DNA of 5,694 bases from NCBI GenBank assembly GCA_023621895.1, contig JAMOAF010000594.1, forward strand, positions 1-5,694, written 5' to 3'. This document shows positions 3,301 to 5,694 of this stretch, one piece after another. Source of the DNA: Planctomycetota bacterium (GTDB lineage: Bacteria; Planctomycetota; Planctomycetia; Pirellulales; Thermoguttaceae). Each line of letters begins with the position of its first letter. Positions within the stretch are counted from its first letter, which is position 1. The position numbers and the translations under genes are program-made. The notes beneath the pieces are model-generated. The model was given only the letters and a program-made list of their open reading frames with translations, searched no databases and was not told the DNA's origin.

Positions 3301-5694
3301 TGCTCGCCGCGGGCGAAAGCGGCAGCGAGTACAACTTCGGCGAACGCGGGCTGCGCGCGGGTGTCGGCCTCTTGCGGTTCTTCCTGGCTTCCTCCGACTC
3401 GGCCTCCCAGATCATCCCGCAACTGAATGCCGCGCCCGTGGTCGATCTGGCCGCCTCCGTCGCGGGAACCGGCCGCACCACAACATATCCGGCGGGGGGC
3501 GCGGCGGTCGCCATCGCCGCCTCGGACGCCACGATCACCGATGCCGACAGCACGGTGCTGGCATCGATGACGGTCACGATCACCAATCGCCAAGACGGCG
3601 ACGCGGAAGTGCTCGCGGCCAACACGTCGGGTACTTCGCTGGTTTCCACTTATAGTGGCGGAGTCCTGACGATCACCGGCGCGGCCAATCTGGCCGACTA
3701 TCAAGCGGTGCTGAAGACCGTCAAATACAGCAACACGGCCTCCTCGCCCCGGACCGGAAACCGTACGATCGAGGTCGTGGTCAACGACGGCATCACCGAC
3801 AGCGCGCCGGCGATCGCCACGGTCGCGGTCGCCACCGCGCCGGCCGGCTACTCGATCACCGTCGGCGACAGCCTGGTCAGCGCCAGCGAGGCAACCTCGA
3901 CCCGCTTCACGTTCGCCGGCGCGCAGGTCGGCGCGACCTACAAATACACTGTCACCAGCAGCGGCGGCGGAACGGCCGTGACCGGTACCGGCACTGTCTC
4001 CTCGGCAACCCAGCAGGTTACCGGCATCAATGTCTCGTCCCTCGCCGACGGAACGCTCACCTACAGCGTCACGCTGACTGACAAGAGCGGCAACACCGGC
4101 AGCGCGGCGACCGCCACCGCAACCCTGGACAAGACCGCGCCGGCCGGCTACACGATCACCGCCGGCGACAGCCTGGTCAGCGCCAGCGAGGCAACTTCCA
4201 CCCGGTTCACGTTTGCGGGCGCGCAGGTCGGCGCGACCTACAAATACACCGTCACCAGCAGCGGCGGCGGAACGGCCGTGACCGGTACCGGCACCGTCTC
4301 CTCGGCAACCCAGCAGGTTACCGGCATCAATGTCTCGTCCCTCGCCAACGGAACGCTCACCTATAGCGTCGTTCTCATCGATCCGGCCGGCAACACCGGC
4401 AGCGCGGCAACGGCCACGGCGACACTCGACAAGACCGCGCCGACCGGCTACTCGATCACCGCCGACGACAGCACGATTAGCGCCAGCGAGGCCGCGGCGA
4501 CCAGTTTCACCTTCGCCGGGGCGGAAGTCGGCACGGTGTACAACTTTACGGTCACCAGCAGCGGCGGCGGAACGCCCGTGAGCGGCAGCGGAACGATCTC
4601 CTCCGCAACTCAGCGGGTCACCGGCATCAACGTTTCCTCGCTCGCCGGCGGAACACTCACCTACAGCGTGACACTGACCGACCTGGCCGGCAACACCGGT
4701 AGCGCGGCAACGGCAACCGCCACGCTCGACAGCGCCCCGCTAGGCTACACGATCACGGCCAACGACAGCCTCGTCAATGCAATCGAGGCCGTGGCAACCG
4801 GTTTCAAGTTTGCCGGCGCGGAAGTCGGCGCAACCTATAGCTACACCGTCACCAGCAGCGGCGGCAGCGCCGTGATTTCGGGCAGCGGAACGGTCTCTTC
4901 GGCAACCGAGCAGGTCACCGGCATCGACGTCTCCTCGCTCCCGGACGGAACACTCACCTACAGCGCGACCCTCACCGACACGAGCGGCAACACCGGCAAC
5001 GTTGTGACGGCCACCGCCACGCTCGACAAGACCGCGCCGGCCGGCTATTCGATCACGGCCGACGATAGCCTGATCGGCGGCAACGAGGCTGCGGCGGCCA
5101 GTTTCACGTTTGCCGGCGCCGAAATCGGCGCAACCTACAGCTACACGATCACCAGCGATGCCGGCGGAACGCCCGTGAGCGGCAGCGGAACGATCGCCTC
5201 GGCAACCGAGCAGGTCACCGGCATCGACGTCTCCTCGCTCCCGGACGGGACACTCACCTTCAGCGTCACACTGACCGACACGGCCGGCAACACCGGCAGC
5301 GCGGCTACGGCAACCGCCACGTTCGACAGCGCCCCGCTAGGCTACACGATCACGGCCAACGACAGCCTCGTCAATGCAATCGAGGCCGTGGCAACCGGTT
5401 TCACCTTTGCCGGCGCGGAAGTCGGCGCAACGTACAGTTACACGATCACCAGCGATGCCGGCGGAACGCCCGTGAGCGGCAGCGGAACGATCGCCTCGGC
5501 AACCGAGCAGGTCACCGGCATCGACGTCTCCTCGCTCCCGGACGGAACACTCACCTTCAGCGTCACCCTGACCGACACGACCGGCAACACCGGCAGCGCG
5601 GTTACGGCAACCACAACACTCGACACGACCGCGCCGGCCGGCTATTCGATCACGGCCGACGATAGCCTGATCGGCGCCAGCGAGGCCGCGGCGA
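267..5694 (+). CDS. Giant multidomain surface/secreted protein with cyclophilin domain and Ig/cadherin-like repeats (3' partial)
   Basis: One frame stays open for 1,809 codons and leaves the window without a stop. The start is ATG 267: the same frame has a TAA at 195-197 and no ATG, GTG or TTG between, and the next in-frame ATG is codon 121, inside the cyclophilin domain. Domains in order: Arg-rich leader with LEPR-XLL-like motif (1-42), Ig/cadherin-like fold (46-308) holding a cyclophilin domain (119-257), Ig-like modules (309-616), two cadherin-like repeats (617-906), SdrD-B-like module (907-1028), cadherin-like module (about 1056-1190), Ig-like repeat array (1191 onward). I saw only one cysteine (C544). 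Composition and modules indicate an extracellular or cell-surface protein; adhesion or structural stalk is the likely role, by inference from family. It resembles planctomycete proteins annotated as peptidylprolyl isomerase because of the N-terminal domain. Its C-terminal anchor cannot be seen. The frame is certain; the biological role is not. Confidence 0.93.
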   Translation, partial: MFDQRSQRRTIRRFWDRLRSRPGGYRYRRPSFETLESRQLLAITFPAIADQTVLAGAPLHIALNGVESAGHDLVYTVAVSDANLANASVTNPQLAAAIPTGNPSVRIVVNDAADGITNGTMVLELFEDLVPETVGKITSLVDEGFYDGLTFHRVISNFMIQGGDPNGDGSGGPGFEFDDQFDPSLQFTSAGVLAMANSGSDTNGSQFFITTVPTRWLDFRYTIFGFLTEGGDVLESIEAVETGSNDKPLNTVTMTSVTAFNDTQNGVLRLAAPNGTTGTAEVTVTATDNVTGDTATRTFQVTVAADNTVEPPYLGDIDPIETTAGTPVTFTIPAVNVDGLTLTYSGSVSPANSKLALSVNSSTGVATLTPSAGASGVYSIKLGVASASTASTAPDTQLVPVYISPAAPTGIDLLPAYDTGASNSDNLTNLNNTAGKTLQFEVSGVTSGATVELFADGVLIGSATASGTTVVITTNGTVTLANGEVAITAKQTLEDQQVSVGNLSTTVDLASEASAALSIEIATAGPEFNFTPVTTAREGVEYTCQVTTAASAAAPLAYALTEAPTGMMIGASTGLIKWTPAEGEEATVEVTLAATDAAGNTASKSYTISVAGANTAAPVLTPAAPSLGTTDENTAKTIALSTFINGGAGTTTITDADGDAVLGGIALTAATGNGTWAFSTDGSTYTAIGTVSPNSALLVPAGATLRYTPDGKNGETARITYRAWDATSGVSGAKVDTTASGGATAFSTATDTASLTVTSVNDAPVLTGASPSLGTTAPGAAKTIALSAFINGGTGTTTITDADTGAVVGGIALTATTGGGTWAYSTDGSTFTSVGTVSASSALLLPAGATLRYTPSASSSETATITYRAWDTTTGTSGSKVATTPNGGAAAFSTATDTASLSVGAASLSGFVYIDNNNDGLRTRSDGQAHLGLAGVAVRLLKKGTDGAWTEVAGKSPVLTGSDGSYSFTGLAAGTYRIKEDGPAKFLDGIDSLGTVGGTARGTVGEDSFEVVLAAGESGSEYNFGERGLRAGVGLLRFFLASSDSASQIIPQLNAAPVVDLAASVAGTGRTTTYPAGGAAVAIAASDATITDADSTVLASMTVTITNRQDGDAEVLAANTSGTSLVSTYSGGVLTITGAANLADYQAVLKTVKYSNTASSPRTGNRTIEVVVNDGITDSAPAIATVAVATAPAGYSITVGDSLVSASEATSTRFTFAGAQVGATYKYTVTSSGGGTAVTGTGTVSSATQQVTGINVSSLADGTLTYSVTLTDKSGNTGSAATATATLDKTAPAGYTITAGDSLVSASEATSTRFTFAGAQVGATYKYTVTSSGGGTAVTGTGTVSSATQQVTGINVSSLANGTLTYSVVLIDPAGNTGSAATATATLDKTAPTGYSITADDSTISASEAAATSFTFAGAEVGTVYNFTVTSSGGGTPVSGSGTISSATQRVTGINVSSLAGGTLTYSVTLTDLAGNTGSAATATATLDSAPLGYTITANDSLVNAIEAVATGFKFAGAEVGATYSYTVTSSGGSAVISGSGTVSSATEQVTGIDVSSLPDGTLTYSATLTDTSGNTGNVVTATATLDKTAPAGYSITADDSLIGGNEAAAASFTFAGAEIGATYSYTITSDAGGTPVSGSGTIASATEQVTGIDVSSLPDGTLTFSVTLTDTAGNTGSAATATATFDSAPLGYTITANDSLVNAIEAVATGFTFAGAEVGATYSYTITSDAGGTPVSGSGTIASATEQVTGIDVSSLPDGTLTFSVTLTDTTGNTGSAVTATTTLDTTAPAGYSITADDSLIGASEAAA
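402..1190 (+). other. Ig/cadherin-like domain split by the cyclophilin insertion
   Basis: Residues 46-118 begin like a beta-sandwich module (PAIADQTVLAGAPLHIALNG, then DLVYTVAVSDANLA). Residues 258-308 look like its missing second half (NGVLRLAAPNGTTGTAEVTV, then a TATD...RTFQVTV ending typical of Ig/cadherin-like modules). Neither half looks complete alone, and the cyclophilin sequence sits exactly between them. I infer that the enzyme domain is inserted in a loop of the sandwich, with N- and C-terminal ends close together. The same arrangement is what I recall from planctomycete proteins called peptidylprolyl isomerases. Domain edges are approximate. Confidence 0.65.
621..1037 (+). other. 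Cyclophilin-type peptidylprolyl cis-trans isomerase domain
   Basis: Residues 119-257 carry the cyclophilin core. It opens with TMVLELFEDLVPETVGKI, then has GFYDGLTFHRVISNFMIQGG, FTSAGVLAMANSGSDTNGSQ with FFITT following, and TRWLDFRYTIFG. Against human cyclophilin A, the catalytic Arg55 corresponds to R153, Phe60 to F158, Met61 to M159, Gln63 to Q161, Phe113 to F208 and Trp121 to W216. The position of His126 is Y221, a change common in bacterial members. The active-site set is thus essentially complete, so prolyl isomerase activity is plausible. At about 139 residues the domain is somewhat shorter than the roughly 165 of cyclophilin A, in line with compact bacterial forms. Being in an exported protein, it would act outside the cytoplasm. 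Confidence 0.92.
1191..1481 (+). other. Ig/cadherin-like module 2
   Basis: Residues 309-405 start with PPYLGDIDPIETTAGTPVTF and contain alternating hydrophobic/polar strands (LTLTYSG, ATLTPSAGASGVYSIKLGVA) ending at VPVYISP. The AGTPVTF opening, the STGVATLTPS strand and the Y-x-I-K-L-x-V-x-A strand are typical of bacterial Ig/cadherin-like sandwiches found in tandem in planctomycete surface proteins. It has no catalytic motif and is most likely a structural spacer. The subfamily is not determined. Confidence 0.6.
1482..1841 (+). other. Bacterial Ig-like module 3 (adhesin stalk type)
   Basis: Residues 406-525 read APTGIDLLPAYDTGASNSDN, then LTNLNNTAGKTLQFEVSGVT and GATVELFADGVLIGSATASG, followed by NGTVTLANGEVAITAKQ. 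The D-x-G-x-S-x-x-D-N-L-T-N segment, followed by G-A-T-V-x-L-x-x-D-G-x-x-I-G-x-A, is the pattern of Ig-like domains widespread in large bacterial adhesins. The acidic DTGASNSDN segment is where such folds often bind calcium, but that is inference. The module ends in VDLASEASAALSIEIATAG, where the usual TIDNVAPT-like join has diverged. Confidence 0.65.
1842..2114 (+). other. Putative Ig (He_PIG / dystroglycan cadherin-like) module
   Basis: Residues 526-616 match the putative-Ig pattern. There is an opening PEFNFTPVTTAREGVEYTCQ, then PLAYALTEAPTGMMI, then the hallmark STGLIKWTPAEGE with W578, and a closing VTLAATDAAGNTASKSYTIS. The family is known as He_PIG, related to dystroglycan-type cadherin-like folds, and is common in extracellular bacterial proteins as a binding or spacer domain. 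It holds C544, the only cysteine I found in the visible protein; the family usually has a non-Cys residue there (Y-x-Y or Y-x-V). Confidence 0.75.
2115..2552 (+). repeat. Cadherin-like tandem repeat A (438 nt, 146 residues)
   Basis: Residues 617-762, first of two direct repeats. The sequence runs APVLTPAAPSLGTTDENTAK, then TIALSTFINGG, TTTITDADGD, GGIALTAATGNGTWAFSTDG, LLVPAGATLRYTPDGKNGET and ITYRAWDATSG, ending FSTATDTASLTVTSVND. The combination NGTWAFSTDG, ALLVPAGATLRYTP and ITYRAWD identifies a cadherin-like module that I recall in planctomycete and cyanobacterial surface proteins. The TDADGD and WDATSG turns carry acidic residues that could bind calcium. It is followed without a gap by repeat B, whose closing motif lies exactly 438 nt downstream, so no net indel separates them. 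Confidence 0.88.
2553..2984 (+). repeat. Cadherin-like tandem repeat B (second copy of the 438-nt unit)
   Basis: Residues 763-906 repeat unit A nearly position for position. Examples are SLGTTAPGAAKTIALSAFIN against SLGTTDENTAKTIALSTFIN, TITDADTGAVVGGIALTATT, TWAYSTDGSTFTSVGTV, ALLLPAGATLRYTP, and FSTATDTASLSV. The acidic DEN of copy A has become APG, and DGKNGET has become SASSSET, so B has lost several charged or calcium-type residues while keeping the core strands. Nucleotide identity is high over long tracts (for instance the segment around 2800-2832 and its counterpart at 2362-2394), which argues for a duplication within this gene or gene conversion rather than ancient divergence. Confidence 0.87.
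2985..3350 (+). other. SdrD-B / Cna-B-like module
   Basis: Residues 907-1028 open with SLSGFVYIDNNNDGLRTRSD, where D915-N-N-N-D919-G forms the calcium-loop-like start known from SD-repeat B domains of surface adhesins. Then come GLAGVAVRLL, TGSDGSYSFTGLAAGTYRIK and FLDGIDSLGTVGG, and the close is VVLAAGESGSEYNFGERG. The G-S-Y-S-F-x-G-L-x-A-G-T-Y segment is the classic prealbumin-like strand pair of Cna-B/SdrD-B folds. It is most likely a rigid, protease-resistant spacer in the exported protein. It separates the 438-nt repeats from the later modules. Confidence 0.85.
3351..3836 (+). other. Hydrophobic linker plus cadherin-like module
   Basis: Residues 1029-1055 form a linker with a hydrophobic patch (GVGLLRFFLASS) directly after the SdrD-B-like fold. 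It is too short and too interrupted by Arg and Ser to be a membrane helix. Residues 1056-1190 begin NAAPVVDLAASVAGTGRTTT and continue with AVAIAASDATITDADSTVLA, MTVTITNRQDGDAEVL, YSGGVLTITGAANLADYQAV, KTVKYSNTASSPRTGNRTIE and VVVNDGITDS. The order D-A-x-I-T-D-A-D-S, L-T-I-T-G-x-A-x-L-A-x-Y-Q-x-V-L-x-T-V-x-Y-x-N and V-V-V-N-D-G marks a cadherin-like module common in large bacterial surface proteins. It leads directly into the 3' repeat array. Confidence 0.72.
3837..5694 (+). repeat. Tandem array of about 100-residue Ig-like repeats (six complete, seventh cut by the window)
   Basis: Units start at 3837, 4137, 4437, 4734, 5034, 5331 and 5631, giving steps of 300, 300, 297, 300, 297 and 300 nt, all in frame. 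Each unit follows the plan AP-x-GY-x-IT-x-x-DS, EA-x-x-x-x-F-x-FAGA-x-x-G, Y-x-x-T-x-TS, GSGT or GTGT, SAT-x-x-VTGI-x-VSSL, DGTLT-x-S-x-x-L-x-D and GNTG, then TAT-x-TLD. This is a bacterial Ig-like sandwich of the kind that builds long stalks in adhesins. The single-codon length change is at the unit joins: D-K-T (or D-T-T) before APAGY or APTGY, but D-S before APLGY. Units 1 and 2 are about 90% identical in DNA. The array continues beyond the window, so copy number is unknown. Confidence 0.93.
4734..5694 (+). repeat. Higher-order two-unit repeat (597-nt period) within the Ig-like array
   Basis: Units 4 and 6 begin with the same 73 bases (4734-4806 and 5331-5403), encoding APLGYTITANDSLVNAIEAV and the following ATGF. 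Units 5 and 7 begin with the same 46 bases (5034-5079 and 5631-5676), encoding APAGYSITADDSLIG. Both pairs are 597 nt apart, so a block of two units was duplicated. The special D-S join and the L in APLGY occur only in units 4 and 6, which strengthens this reading. Confidence 0.85.

Noticed and set aside
2142..3704. A 520-codon open frame on the - strand opposite the large gene
   Set aside because: It lies wholly antisense to recognisable domains (cadherin-like repeats, SdrD-B-like module). Its translation is rich in Arg, Gly and Ala with no recognisable motif, as expected when a GC-rich gene with strong third-position bias is read backwards.
3837..5694. Regular spacing of repeats as a possible CRISPR array
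   Set aside because: Units are about 300 nt, in frame, and similar over their whole length, with no short repeat and unique spacer pattern. They are protein-coding Ig-like repeats.

Overview
The window is dominated by one very large gene on the + strand. An uninterrupted reading frame begins at an ATG at 267 and is still open at the last base: 1,809 complete codons, no stop, no frame break. It encodes a modular, Thr/Ala/Gly/Ser/Asp-rich, nearly cysteine-free protein of the giant surface or secreted type. The high GC content, the strong preference for G/C at third codon positions, the Arg-rich leader ending in an LEPR-XLL-like motif (FETLESRQLLA), and the module set (nested cyclophilin, Ig/cadherin-like repeats, SdrD-B-like module, Ig-like array) together point to a planctomycete, probably of the Pirellulales type. 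That assignment is inference from family knowledge; no marker gene is present.

Layout: 1-131 may hold the start of a divergent gene on the - strand (weak). 132-266 is a short intergenic/leader region with an extended -10-like promoter element and no Shine-Dalgarno sequence before the ATG. The protein then runs as follows: basic leader with LEPR-XLL-like motif (residues 1-42); an Ig/cadherin-like fold (46-308) interrupted by a complete cyclophilin-type peptidylprolyl isomerase domain (119-257); three further Ig-like modules (309-405, 406-525, 526-616); two homologous cadherin-like repeats of 438 nt each (617-906); an SdrD-B/Cna-B-like module (907-1028); a short hydrophobic linker and another cadherin-like module (1029-1190); and an array of about 100-residue Ig-like repeats (1191 to the edge), six complete and a seventh cut off.

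The protein is best read as a long extracellular stalk or adhesin-like protein carrying one potential foldase domain near its N-terminus. The 3' array shows clear traces of recent repeat shuffling: a 597-nt two-unit duplication and one mosaic unit. The C-terminus, where such proteins often carry an anchoring or sorting module, lies outside the window. I see no RNA gene, CRISPR array or mobile element. The most interesting features are the nested enzyme domain and the repeat evolution; I do not see evidence for a new multi-gene system.
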